A stretch of 27,217 nt of DNA from JASHVB01 sp049522565 (GTDB lineage Bacteria; Pseudomonadota; Alphaproteobacteria; Acetobacterales; Acetobacteraceae). Position 1 is the first letter of the stretch. Every line of letters starts with the position of its first letter. This document shows, piece by piece, positions 1 to 7,368 of the stretch. Location of the stretch: positions 1 through 27,217 of the forward strand of contig JBEKNT010000032.1 of NCBI GenBank assembly GCA_049522565.1, written 5' to 3'. Under the pieces are notes generated by a model. It worked only from the letters and a program-made list of their open reading frames with translations. It made no database searches and was not told the DNA's origin. A program made the translations under genes and the position numbers.

Positions 1-32
1 CCGACCTTCGTCGGCATGACGGGGTGATGGCG

Positions 33-71
33 GCGCCACCAAACGCTCGCCGTTTTCATCCCTGGTGGCGC
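33..71. repeat. Inverted repeat upstream of tsaB
   Basis: Two perfectly complementary 9-base arms (33-41 and 63-71) are separated by 21 bases. There is no T-run on the 3' side, so a factor-independent terminator for an upstream gene is only a weak possibility. Its role is unknown. Confidence 0.45.
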
Positions 72-95
72 ATCGAGCTGGCTGATGCGGGGCGT

Positions 96-118
96 CTCTC
101 CCGCCAAGCGCGGGAGAG
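96..118. repeat. Short perfect hairpin just before tsaB
   Basis: A 9-bp perfect stem (96-104 with 110-118) has a 5-base loop and ends 14 bases before the tsaB ATG. The arm sequence, of the CTCTCCCGC/GCGGGAGAG type, resembles arms of other palindromes in this window (near 25665 and 27084), so it is probably a copy of a dispersed repeat rather than a dedicated regulator. Confidence 0.5.
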
Positions 119-132
119 GGAATAATGGCGGC

Positions 133-792
133 ATGCTGATCCTCGCCCTCGATTCCGCATTGGCGCGCTGCGCGGCCGGCCTGGTGGCCGACGGGGTCCT
201 GCGCGCCGGCCGCCAGCAGGAGGCCGGACGCGGCCAGGCCGCGCTGCTGCCGGTCATGGTGGTGGCGGTGCTTGACGAGGCCGGGGTGGCAGCGATCGAC
301 CTCGACCTTATCGCCGTCACCGTCGGGCCGGGCAGCTTCACCGGGATCCGCGCGGGGCTGGCCCTGGCGCACGGCATCGCGCTCGGCGCCGGGGTGCCGA
401 TCGTCGGCGTGACTGTCGGCGAGGCGCTGGCCGACGCTCTGCCGCATCTCGGCGGGCGGCAACTATGGTCGGCGATCGACAGCCGGCGCGGCCGCGTCTT
501 CCTGGAGCGGAACGGGTCGGTCCTGGCCTGCGCGCTGGACAGCCTGCCGCGGGCCGCGGGCCCGGTCGCCGTGGCCGGCGACGCGGCGGTTGCGGTTGCC
601 GCCTGGCTGGCGGCGCGCGACACCGACGTGATGCTGACCGACGCCAGGCTGCCGACCGCGCGCCACGTCGCCATGGTGGGCACCCGCCGCCTGGCCGGCG
701 CGCTGCCGCCGCTTCCGGCCCAGCCGCTGTATGTCGATCCGCCCGAGGCGCGGCTGCCGCAAGGCGGCTTGCGCCCGGCTCCCGTGGCATGA
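133..792 (+). CDS. tsaB: TsaB, tRNA threonylcarbamoyladenosine synthesis partner protein
   Basis: A 219-residue protein of the ASKHA/actin-like fold. It matches TsaB (YeaZ), the non-catalytic partner that with TsaD and TsaE makes t6A37 in ANN-decoding tRNAs in the cytoplasm. Visible signs are the N-terminal LILALDSAL strand and the family motif VGPGSFTGIRAG near residues 63-74, which forms part of the TsaD interface. I chose the ATG at 133 because the fold begins there; the frame stays open to an ATG at 85, but those 16 residues are encoded by a palindromic repeat. The stop overlaps the rimI start (ATGA), so the two genes are translationally coupled. Length is normal for the family. Family assignment is firm; no regulatory signal was recognised. 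Confidence 0.92.
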   Translation: MLILALDSALARCAAGLVADGVLRAGRQQEAGRGQAALLPVMVVAVLDEAGVAAIDLDLIAVTVGPGSFTGIRAGLALAHGIALGAGVPIVGVTVGEALADALPHLGGRQLWSAIDSRRGRVFLERNGSVLACALDSLPRAAGPVAVAGDAAVAVAAWLAARDTDVMLTDARLPTARHVAMVGTRRLAGALPPLPAQPLYVDPPEARLPQGGLRPAPVA

Positions 793-1223
793 CCGCGGCG
801 CTGCAACGCGCCACGCGGGCGCAAGTCGCACCGCTGGCGGCGATCCATGCCGACGCCTTCCCGCCGCGCGAAGCCTGGGGCGAGGACGCGATCGCGCTGC
901 AACTCGCCATGCCCGGCGTGTTCGGCCTGTTGCATCCGCTCGGCGGCATGATCCTGGCGCGCGTCACCGAGGACGAAGCGGAGGTGCTGACGCTGGCGGT
1001 CGCCCCGGAGGTGCGCCGGCAGGGCGTGGCGGGCGCCTTGCTGGCCGCCGCGATGGCCACCGCGCGCGAGCAAGCGGCGCGCACGATGGTGCTGGAGGTC
1101 GCCATCGGCAATGCCGCCGCGCGCGCGCTGTATGAACGCGCCGGGTTTGTCGAGGCCGGCCGCCGGCCACGCTACTATGCCGATGGCGGCGATGCGCTGA
1201 TCCTGCGGGCGCGTCTCGCGTAG
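789..1223 (+). CDS. rimI: RimI-type ribosomal protein alanine N-acetyltransferase
   Basis: A 144-residue GNAT acetyltransferase. RimI acetylates the N-terminal alanine of ribosomal protein S18 using acetyl-CoA, and it is very often paired with tsaB, as here (4-base ATGA overlap). The acetyl-CoA binding motif A is seen as LTLAVAPEVRRQGVAGALL near residues 66-84, with the R-x-x-G-x-A pyrophosphate loop. The C-terminal motif NAAARALYERAGF is the conserved GNAT helix and beta-bulge. Start choice is fixed by the overlap and by the length. Substrate specificity is inferred from context; other GNATs share the motifs. Downstream lies a palindromic repeat at 1262-1339 that may separate this operon from the next gene. 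Confidence 0.85.
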   Translation: MTAALQRATRAQVAPLAAIHADAFPPREAWGEDAIALQLAMPGVFGLLHPLGGMILARVTEDEAEVLTLAVAPEVRRQGVAGALLAAAMATAREQAARTMVLEVAIGNAAARALYERAGFVEAGRRPRYYADGGDALILRARLA

Positions 1224-1261
1224 TGCTCTGGCACCGCCGCGTTGCGCAGAGCGTCGCCGCC

Positions 1262-1339
1262 GTCATTGCCAGCGACGCGCAGCAATCTCCCGTGGGCGCC
1301 GGTATCTCGGGGAGATTGCTGCGCTTCGCTGGCGATGAC
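1262..1339. repeat. Dispersed palindromic element (REP-like)
   Basis: Two 30-base arms (1262-1291 and 1310-1339) are complementary at 28 of 30 positions, with an 18-base loop. The arm begins GTCATTGCCAGCGA and carries AGCAATCTCCC. Very similar GTCATTGC...AGCAATC palindromes are widespread between alphaproteobacterial genes. It fills much of the 255-base gap between rimI and the next gene. It can form a strong RNA hairpin, but no T-run follows. Confidence 0.75.
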
Positions 1340-1478
1340 AGCGTTGGCCGGGGGACCGCACCGTCAGGATCATCATACCGGCTTGCCGCGGCCACCGCCC
1401 GGGAACACGTAGGCTTGCGCGGGACCCGCGGTCCCGGGCGCAGGCCCATGTATGGTTGTGCAGGATGGGACTGGATGG

Positions 1479-2456
1479 ATGCACGGAACAGCGGCACCGG
1501 CCACGCGGCCAACCGATCACTTCGACGGCGAGCGGTTCTTCAACCCGCACGCTCCGCACGGCAAGAGCCTCCAGGACGTGCGTCGCTGGCGGCAAGAGCG
1601 CCGGAAGGAGCCGTGGCCAGAGCGCGTGGAGGATCCACCCTTCCCACCCCCTGGCCGTGCCGCGCCCGACCGCATCTCGGCGACCTTCATTGGCCACTCG
1701 ACCTTCCTGGTGCAGCTCGGCGGCGTTTGCGTGCTGACCGACCCGATCTGGTCGCGGCGATGCAGCCCGGTTTGGTTCGCCGGTCCGCGCCGGGCGCGGC
1801 GGCCCGGACAGAAACTGGGTGCGCTGCCCGGCGTCGATCTGCTGCTGGTCACGCACAACCATTACGACCACATGGATCTGCCGACGTTGCGCCGCGTGCG
1901 GCGGCGTTGGCGGCCGGCGACGGCGACCGGCCTCGGCAATGCGCGGCACCTTGCGAAGGCGGGCCTCCGCTCGGCGATCGAGCTCGACTGGTGGCAGAGC
2001 GCCGAACTCGCGGGTGCTCGGGTCACCTACGTGCCTGCCCAGCATTTTTCGTCCCGCACGCTGCATGACCGGAACCGCTGCCTGTGGGGCGGGTTCGTCG
2101 TCGAGGCAGGTACGGCGGTCGTCTATTTCGCCGGCGATTCCGGCTACTGTCCGCATTTCGCCGAGATCGCGCGGCGGTTCCCGCGCATCGATCTCGCCCT
2201 GCTGCCGATCGGGGCCTACGAGCCACGCTGGTTCATGCGCCAACAACACGTCGATCCGGAGGAAGCGGTGCGCGCCCACCTCGACCTGCGGCCCCGTCGC
2301 AGTCTGGGAATGCATTTCGGAACGTTCCAGTTGACCGACGAAGCCATCGACGCGCCGGTGCATGCGTTGCGGGAGGCGCGGGCCCGGGCGGGAGTCGCGG
2401 AAGCGGAGTTCGACGTTCTCGGGTTCGGGGAAACCCGCGATTTCAGCGTCACGTGA
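1479..2456 (+). CDS. Metallo-beta-lactamase-fold hydrolase, UlaG/NAPE-PLD-like
   Basis: About 325 residues. The metal-binding HxHxDH motif is intact as THNHYDHMD (H126, H128, D130, H131). It is preceded by GHSTFLVQLGG and LTDPIWSRRCSP, hallmarks of the UlaG/NAPE-PLD branch rather than beta-lactamases or glyoxalases. Further ligand-type motifs follow in order: PAQHFSSR, FAGDSGY and the C-terminal MHFGTF. No signal peptide is evident, so it is probably cytoplasmic. Relatives act on lactones, phosphodiesters or N-acylethanolamine phospholipids; the substrate cannot be read from sequence. I chose the ATG at 1479 because GGGA lies 8 bases upstream; an in-frame ATG at 1452 would add nine residues. 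It stands alone, 245 bases before the amidohydrolase. Confidence 0.85.
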   Translation: MHGTAAPATRPTDHFDGERFFNPHAPHGKSLQDVRRWRQERRKEPWPERVEDPPFPPPGRAAPDRISATFIGHSTFLVQLGGVCVLTDPIWSRRCSPVWFAGPRRARRPGQKLGALPGVDLLLVTHNHYDHMDLPTLRRVRRRWRPATATGLGNARHLAKAGLRSAIELDWWQSAELAGARVTYVPAQHFSSRTLHDRNRCLWGGFVVEAGTAVVYFAGDSGYCPHFAEIARRFPRIDLALLPIGAYEPRWFMRQQHVDPEEAVRAHLDLRPRRSLGMHFGTFQLTDEAIDAPVHALREARARAGVAEAEFDVLGFGETRDFSVT

Positions 2457-2701
2457 GGCGGCCGGTGCGACCTGCTGACGGGCGGAATGGCGTCACCGAT
2501 ACCCGACGCGGTTTACCAACCAGCGCAACGACGATCGATCGACTGCACCTGGCAGCAAGCAGGATTCCTTGACATGCCAGTGCTCGATGCGTGCCGCGGC
2601 GGATCCGACCCGGGTGCCCGGTCAAATGCGATCATCCCGATCGATCTGGCGCCTGATCGCGCGATACTGTTGGATAGCGCGTCACCGACAGGCCACATCC
2701 T
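2457..2701. other. Intergenic region before the amidohydrolase
   Basis: No gene recognised. A TTGACA hexamer sits at 2569-2574, but no convincing -10 element lies 16-18 bases downstream. Reading frames crossing the gap show no recognisable protein. The promoter for the amidohydrolase-GTPase pair probably lies here. Confidence 0.4.
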
Positions 2702-4315
2702 ATGTCCGACCCCATCTTCGATCCCGACGCCGGCGAGGAACTCGCCCTGTCCCGTGCCCAGGCGGGCCAGCCGCCGGTGCCGGAAGCCACCGGGCGCGAT
2801 CGCGGCATCGGGCCGTTCGCACGGCTGGTGCTGCGCGGCGCCACGGTCATCGACGGCACCGGCGCCCCGCCGATCGGGCCGATCGACATCGTCGTCGAGA
2901 ACGGCCGGATCGTTGAGCTGCGCAAGGTGGCGCCGGCCAAGCTGCCGATCAAACCGGAACGCCGCCCGGCCGCGGGGGATCACGAGATCGATTGCCACGG
3001 CAAGTGGGTGACCCCGGGGTTCATCGACTGCCATGCCCATGCCGGCGTGCCATATCACGCCGCCAACGGCTGGGTGCCGCCGGTCGATTACGTCTACAAA
3101 CTCTGGCTCGCGCACGGCGTGACCACGGTGCGCGAAATGGGTTCGATGAACGGCCTCGCCTGGATGCTGCGCCAGAAGGAACGTTCCGCCGCCAACGTCA
3201 TCGCCGCGCCGCATATCGTCGCCTTCACGTATTTCCCCGCCGTCAACGACATGCTGAAGGTGATCCACAGTCCCGAGCAAGGCCGCGCCTGGCTGCGGCG
3301 GGTGAAGGCGCGCGGGGCCGACGGGATAAAGTTCTTCGGCGCCCCGCCCGCGATCATGGAAGCGGCGCTGGACGAATGCCGCAAGCTCGGCCTGCGCAGC
3401 GGCTGCCACCATGCGCAAATGGCGGTCACGCGGATGAACGCGCTGACCTCCGCGCGCTGGGGCCTGACCAGTGCGGAACACTATTACGGCCTGCCGGAGG
3501 CGCTGTTCGAGAACCGCGTGGTGCAGGCCTATCCTACCGACTACGACTACAACGACGAGTATTTCCGCTTCGCGTATGCCGGCCAGACGTTCGTGCAAGG
3601 CGCCGAGCCGGGCAGCGCGAAGTGGCGCGAGGTGATGGACGCGTTCCTGGCACTCGACTTCACCTTCGTGCCGACCTTCGGCATCTACGACGCCAATCGC
3701 GACCTGATGCGCGCGCGCCAGGCCGACTGGCAGCGTGATTACGCCTGGAAGAGCCTGTGGCAATACTTCCAGCCGCAGCGCGGTGGCCACGGTTCCTACT
3801 GGGTGCGCTGGACCACCACCAACGAGATCGAGTGGAAGCAGAACTACCGCATCTGGATGCAGTTCATCAACGAATACAAGAACCGCGGCGGCCGCGTGTG
3901 CGCCGGTAGCGATTCAGGCTTCATCTACCAGATCTTCGGCTTCGGCTTCATCCGCGAGCTGGAGCTGTTGCAGGAAGCCGGCTTCCACCCGCTGGAGGTG
4001 CTGCGCGCCGCCACCGTGCAGGGCGCGGGCCTGCTGGGGATCGACGACGAAACCGGCAGTGTGGAGGTGGGGAAACGCGCCGACCTGCTGGTGCACGACC
4101 ACAATCCGCTGACCGATTTCAAATTGCTCTACGGCACCGGCGCGCTGCGGCTGAACGACACGACCAACACCACGGAATGGCATCGCGCCTTGCGCTACAC
4201 GATCAAGGGCGGGATGATTTTCGACGTCGCAGAATTGCTTGCCGACGTGCGCGCGCTGGTGGTGCAGAGCTACGCGGACGACGACGCGGTGCGTCCGCTT
4301 CCGGCACGGTCCTGA
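2702..4315 (+). CDS. Metal-dependent amidohydrolase-superfamily protein
   Basis: A 537-residue member of the amidohydrolase (TIM-barrel) superfamily. The N-terminal beta-sandwich carries VLRGATVIDGTGAPP. Metal-ligand motifs follow in the expected order: GFIDCHAH (H111, H113), a candidate carboxylated lysine in GIKFFG (K210), histidine H236/H237 in SGCHHAQ, H260 in SAEHYYG, and aspartate D404 in AGSDSGF. The C-terminal part has the usual GSVEVGKRADLLVHD segment that returns to the beta-sandwich. Relatives hydrolyse cyclic amides, imidazolones or dipeptides; the substrate here is unknown. The central region (about 270-390) is unusually rich in Tyr and Trp. A G3E GTPase starts within about 20 bases, suggesting co-transcription and perhaps metal delivery to this enzyme. 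Confidence 0.82.
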   Translation: MSDPIFDPDAGEELALSRAQAGQPPVPEATGRDRGIGPFARLVLRGATVIDGTGAPPIGPIDIVVENGRIVELRKVAPAKLPIKPERRPAAGDHEIDCHGKWVTPGFIDCHAHAGVPYHAANGWVPPVDYVYKLWLAHGVTTVREMGSMNGLAWMLRQKERSAANVIAAPHIVAFTYFPAVNDMLKVIHSPEQGRAWLRRVKARGADGIKFFGAPPAIMEAALDECRKLGLRSGCHHAQMAVTRMNALTSARWGLTSAEHYYGLPEALFENRVVQAYPTDYDYNDEYFRFAYAGQTFVQGAEPGSAKWREVMDAFLALDFTFVPTFGIYDANRDLMRARQADWQRDYAWKSLWQYFQPQRGGHGSYWVRWTTTNEIEWKQNYRIWMQFINEYKNRGGRVCAGSDSGFIYQIFGFGFIRELELLQEAGFHPLEVLRAATVQGAGLLGIDDETGSVEVGKRADLLVHDHNPLTDFKLLYGTGALRLNDTTNTTEWHRALRYTIKGGMIFDVAELLADVRALVVQSYADDDAVRPLPARS

Positions 4316-4332
4316 CCGCCCTGTTCGACTTC

Positions 4333-5301
4333 GTGGTCCTCACCGGCTTTCTCGGCAGCGGCAAGACCACGCTGCTGCGCGATTTCCTCATGATGCCGGA
4401 GGCCGCCGAAACCGCGGTGATTGTCAACGAAGTCGGCGAGATCGGACTGGACGGCGCGATCCTCGCGGAAACTACGGGCGGGCTGCGGATGGCAATGCTG
4501 TCCAATGGCTGCGTGTGCTGCATGCTCGGCAGCGACCTCGCCACCACCGTCGAGCAACTCGTGGACAGCCGCCGCGCGCCGTTGCGTCGCATCGTGCTGG
4601 AGACCAGCGGCTTGGCCAAACCGGGCCCGATCCTGCGCGGGCTCGCGAGCCTGGCCGCGCTGTCCCTGCGGGTAAGCGTGGTCGCCACGTTCGATTGCCT
4701 GCGCGGTGCAGACGTCGCTGGGTTCGAGGAAGCGGCGGCGCAATGGGCCGGCGCGCAGGCTCTGGCGCTGACCAAGCGCGACCTCGCCACGCCGGCACAG
4801 GTGGCAGCGGCGCGCGCGATGGCGAGCGGCCTCAATCCGCTGGCCGACATCATCGATTCCGACGACCGCCGCACCTGCATTCGTGCCGCCTTCGCCCCGC
4901 GCCCGCCCGCGCCATCCATCGTGCCGGACGCCGCCGGCCTGCCGCATCCGCGCATCGCGGTCCTGCTTGTCCGCTGGCCCACAAAACCGGCGTGGGATGA
5001 CCTTGCCGCCTGGCTCGATAATCTCGCCGGGCTGCTGGGCGAGCGGCTGCTGCGCGTCAAAGGCGTCGTGGCCGTGGCGGAGTCAGAGCGCCCGTTGCTC
5101 GTGCAGTCGGTCGGCACGATGTTCAGCGCACCGCGCCCCTTCGCCGGTCCGGTGGGCGCATCGTTCCTTGTGGTGATTGCACGCGACGCCTCTCCGGACG
5201 AGTTCGCACAGCTTACGCCAGTGTTGCCGATCACCATCAGCCGGCTCGGCACGACCGACCCCTTTGCACGACGGGCGACGGCGCCGTTGCGGGCGGTCTA
5301 G
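4333..5301 (+). CDS. G3E-family (CobW/CobW-C) GTPase, putative metallochaperone
   Basis: About 322 residues. The G3E P-loop is GFLGSGKTTL right at the N-terminus, followed by VNEVGEIGLD, the family's metal-binding CxCC motif in SNGCVCCMLGSDL, the switch-like ETSGLAKP and TKRD in place of the usual NKxD guanine motif. A CobW C-terminal domain follows, with KGVVAV near its start. Such GTPases insert or deliver metals (Zn, Co, Ni) to client enzymes in the cytoplasm. No ATG is available: GTG at 4333 is the best start, CTG at 4321 is an alternative, and the coding frame runs back into the amidohydrolase. Its position directly after a metal-dependent amidohydrolase suggests a client relationship, but that is inference. 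The metal cannot be assigned. Confidence 0.83.
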   Translation: MVLTGFLGSGKTTLLRDFLMMPEAAETAVIVNEVGEIGLDGAILAETTGGLRMAMLSNGCVCCMLGSDLATTVEQLVDSRRAPLRRIVLETSGLAKPGPILRGLASLAALSLRVSVVATFDCLRGADVAGFEEAAAQWAGAQALALTKRDLATPAQVAAARAMASGLNPLADIIDSDDRRTCIRAAFAPRPPAPSIVPDAAGLPHPRIAVLLVRWPTKPAWDDLAAWLDNLAGLLGERLLRVKGVVAVAESERPLLVQSVGTMFSAPRPFAGPVGASFLVVIARDASPDEFAQLTPVLPITISRLGTTDPFARRATAPLRAV

Positions 5302-5465
5302 GGCGGGTTCGCAGCCCCGTTGTCAGCGGCAGGGCAACGCGTGCGGCACGGACCTGCGTGGCAAACAGAGGCCGGGCTGCGGACGACGCGGATCGGCGGT
5401 TGCGCTTCGCTCCCGGACCGGGCAGCGGTGTGTTTCCTCCGTCCTGGCCACATCGGCCCGCCGAT

Positions 5466-5480
5466 TGGCCCGTCCTTTGC
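5466..5480 (+). promoter_or_regulatory. Sigma-54-type promoter upstream of nasT
   Basis: TGGCCCG-TCCT-TTGC matches the -24/-12 consensus TGGCACG-N4-TTGC at all but one position. The invariant GG (5467-5468) and GC (5479-5480) are correctly spaced by 12. The expected start of transcription is near 5491, about 30 bases before the nasT GTG. It would place the nitrate sensor genes under an NtrC-type enhancer-binding protein. The rest of the gap 5302-5521 shows no gene. Confidence 0.65.
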
Positions 5481-5521
5481 TCTGCCATCAGCGAACGACT
5501 GGCCGAGCGACCCACGCACCC

Positions 5522-6097
5522 GTGAAGATCCTGCTTGCCGACGACGATGCCGACCGCGCCCGTTACCTCATGCGGTTGCTCGCCCGCGACTCCTCGGTGC
5601 AGGTAGCCGCCATCGAACCGGGCATGCTGCTGGCCGACGCCGTTGTCGCCCACATGCCCGATGTGGTGCTGGTGGACATGACCCGGCCGGACCGCGACGC
5701 GCTCGAGGGCCTGCGCCAGCTCTCCGCCACCCGGCCGCATCCCGTCGTATTGTTCGTCGACGAGGATGACCCCGGCTTCATGCAGGAAGCGATCGACGCC
5801 GGCGTGTGCTCCTACAATGTCGGCTCGGTCACGCCGGCCGAGGTCAAGCCGGTGCTGCGCGCCGCGGTCGCCTTGTTCCGTCGCCACCTGCAAACCCACC
5901 AGGCTCTGACAGCGGCCGAGAGCAGGCTGCGTGAGCGCGATGTGGTCGACCGTGCCAAGGCGATCCTGATCCGCACGCGCAAGCTATCCGAGCCGGAGGC
6001 TTATCGCTGGCTGCGCCGCGAGGCGATGGCCAGCGCCCGCCGCATCCCGGAGATTGCCTTGACGGTGGTGCAGGCCCACGCGAAGGAAACGCCATGA
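5522..6097 (+). CDS. nasT: NasT, ANTAR-domain RNA-binding antiterminator
   Basis: A 191-residue response-regulator-like protein. It has a receiver domain at about 1-120 (N-terminal KILLADDDADRARYL and the acceptor strand VVLVDMTRPD) and an ANTAR RNA-binding domain at about 130-190 with the diagnostic VVDRAKAILI, LSEPEAYRWLRREAM and IPEIA segments. In characterised systems NasT binds tandem hexaloop hairpins in nitrate-assimilation leaders and allows readthrough, while NasS sequesters it without nitrate. The start is GTG at 5522, since no ATG fits and the receiver fold begins there. It overlaps nasS by 4 bases. A sigma-54-like promoter precedes it, and its likely RNA target lies at 7271-7349. 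The gene order nasT-nasS is the reverse of the commoner nasS-nasT. Confidence 0.92.
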   Translation: MKILLADDDADRARYLMRLLARDSSVQVAAIEPGMLLADAVVAHMPDVVLVDMTRPDRDALEGLRQLSATRPHPVVLFVDEDDPGFMQEAIDAGVCSYNVGSVTPAEVKPVLRAAVALFRRHLQTHQALTAAESRLRERDVVDRAKAILIRTRKLSEPEAYRWLRREAMASARRIPEIALTVVQAHAKETP

Positions 6098-7071
6098 CCA
6101 GTCCCGTGCGGCTAGGGCTGCTGCGCCTGACCGACAGCGCGCCCGCGGTGCTGGCGGATGCCGAGGGCTTGTACGCCGCCGCCGGATTGGATGTCGCGCT
6201 ACAGGTCGAACCGTCCTGGGCCAATGTCGCCGACAAGCTGGCCTGGGGCAAACTGGATGCCGCGATCATGCTGCCGCCGCTGGCGCTTGCAGCGGCGGCC
6301 GGGCTGCGCGGGATGCGCACAAGGCTGCACGTGACCATGGGCATCAGCCAGGGCGGCAACGCCGTGGTGGTGGGCCGGGCCGCTGCTGCTGCCCTGCCGG
6401 CCACACCGCTCGATGCGGCCGCCGCGGGTCGGGCGCTCGGGGTCTGGCTGCGCGACCAAGCCTCGCCGCCGCGCTTCGCCGTGGTGCACGTGTTCTCCAC
6501 CCATAACCTGCTGTTGCGGCACTGGCTGGCCGCATGCGGGGTCGATCCTGACCGCGACATTGAAACGGTGGTGGTGCCGCCCGAACGCGTGGTGGCGGCG
6601 TTGGAAGCCGGGCAGATCGCCGGGTTTTGCGCCGGCGCTCCCTGGGGTGATTACGCTGCCGAGACCGGCGCCGGGCGGGTGCTGCTGGGCAGTTCCGCCA
6701 TCCGTCCGCGGCACCCGGAAAAATGCCTGGCCGTGTCGGCCGCATGGGCCGGGCAGCGGCCGGAAGCGGCCAAGGCCCTGACCGTGGCGCTGTACCGGGC
6801 GCAACATCTGTGTGACCGACCGGATCGCGCGCCGGCGCTGGCTGCCCTGATGGCAAGCCGCCTCGGGCTGCCCGAGAGCGCCACGCGGGCGGCCCTGCCC
6901 GGCGGCAGCGGCCCGGAGCAAATCGGTTTTGCCGTCGCGGCCCGACTGGACCCGACGGATGCACTGTGGTTTTTGCGGGAAATGCGGCGCTGGGGCTGGC
7001 TTGATGCCGGTCAGGATATTGCCGCACTGGCCGCGGAGACCTATCGGCCCGCCACCCTGTTGGAGGCTTGA
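6094..7071 (+). CDS. nasS: NasS, nitrate-sensing NrtA/CmpA-like protein
   Basis: A 325-residue protein of the NrtA/CmpA periplasmic-binding-protein fold, but without a signal peptide (it starts MTSPVRLGLLRLTDSAPAVL), so it is cytoplasmic. This is the hallmark of NasS, which binds nitrate or nitrite and then releases NasT. Typical segments are LADAEGLYAAAGLDV, ANVADKLAWGKLDAAIMLPP, the long STHNLLLRHWLAACGVDPD stretch and a GFCAGAPWG ligand-loop region. The C-terminal half keeps HPEKCLAV and the FLREMRRWGW helix. The start overlaps the nasT stop (ATGA), implying stoichiometric co-translation. The alternative, a lipoprotein-free NrtA of an ABC importer, is unlikely because there are no permease or ATPase genes nearby. 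Confidence 0.9.
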   Translation: MTSPVRLGLLRLTDSAPAVLADAEGLYAAAGLDVALQVEPSWANVADKLAWGKLDAAIMLPPLALAAAAGLRGMRTRLHVTMGISQGGNAVVVGRAAAAALPATPLDAAAAGRALGVWLRDQASPPRFAVVHVFSTHNLLLRHWLAACGVDPDRDIETVVVPPERVVAALEAGQIAGFCAGAPWGDYAAETGAGRVLLGSSAIRPRHPEKCLAVSAAWAGQRPEAAKALTVALYRAQHLCDRPDRAPALAALMASRLGLPESATRAALPGGSGPEQIGFAVAARLDPTDALWFLREMRRWGWLDAGQDIAALAAETYRPATLLEA

Positions 7072-7215
7072 TCACGCACGTATCAAGCCGGGCGGCAGGT
7101 CGTCGCTCAGATCAAATTGCCTAATTATGTATCATATTTTGAGAAACGAAAATCTATTGCCGTAAATTCGTGCAATCTTGCAGCGCACCATGCCTGATGT
7201 AGCGCCATCGCGCAC

Positions 7216-7230
7216 TGGCACGTCGCTTGC
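7216..7230 (+). promoter_or_regulatory. Sigma-54 promoter of the nitrate assimilation operon
   Basis: TGGCACG-TCGC-TTGC is an exact match to the -24/-12 core consensus TGGCACG-N4-TTGC, with GG at 7217-7218 and GC at 7229-7230. Transcription should start near 7241, leaving a leader of about 128 bases before the transporter ATG. An AT-rich stretch (7110-7170) just upstream would suit DNA bending. A single GCACCA half-site at 7185-7190 resembles NtrC sites, but its partner half is degenerate. Confidence 0.78.
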
Positions 7231-7270
7231 GTTAGCCAACCCGCCGGGCACACCCATCCGCCCGGGAGCG

Positions 7271-7349
7271 GCTGCTCAACGGCGGGCAGCACGCTGCACC
7301 GGGGCTTTCTCGCCCGCGATGACATCTGACGGGTCAACGAAGACCCGTC
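7271..7349 (+). promoter_or_regulatory. Tandem ANTAR-type hexaloop hairpins in the nas leader RNA
   Basis: Hairpin 1: arms 7271-7277 and 7284-7290 (7 bp, one G-U) close the hexaloop AACGGC. Hairpin 2: arms 7328-7335 and 7342-7349 (8 bp, perfect) close the hexaloop AACGAA. Both loops have A at position 1 and G at position 4, the conserved positions of the ANTAR target motif. The pair lies inside the leader predicted from the sigma-54 promoter, directly downstream of nasT-nasS. Bases 7282-7287 can alternatively pair with 7312-7317 (GCGGGC/GCCCGC), which would break hairpin 1. No U-rich run follows. A GGAG ribosome-binding site (7355-7358) lies 6 bases after hairpin 2. A further 6-bp hairpin lies at 7244-7265. 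Confidence 0.75.
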
Positions 7350-7368
7350 CCGCCGGAGCTGTCCCCCC

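Noticed and set aside
2569..2600. Sigma-70 promoter (TTGACA) before the amidohydrolase
   Set aside because: No acceptable -10 hexamer at the right spacing, so a promoter call is not supported.
4177..4332. ATG at 4177 as the start of the G3E GTPase
   Set aside because: It would add 52 Arg-rich residues read out of frame through the amidohydrolase gene; the P-loop family begins near 4333.
7185..7201. NtrC-like binding site (GCACCA half-site)
   Set aside because: The second half does not match well and the site is only about 26 bases from the -24 element, closer than usual for an enhancer.
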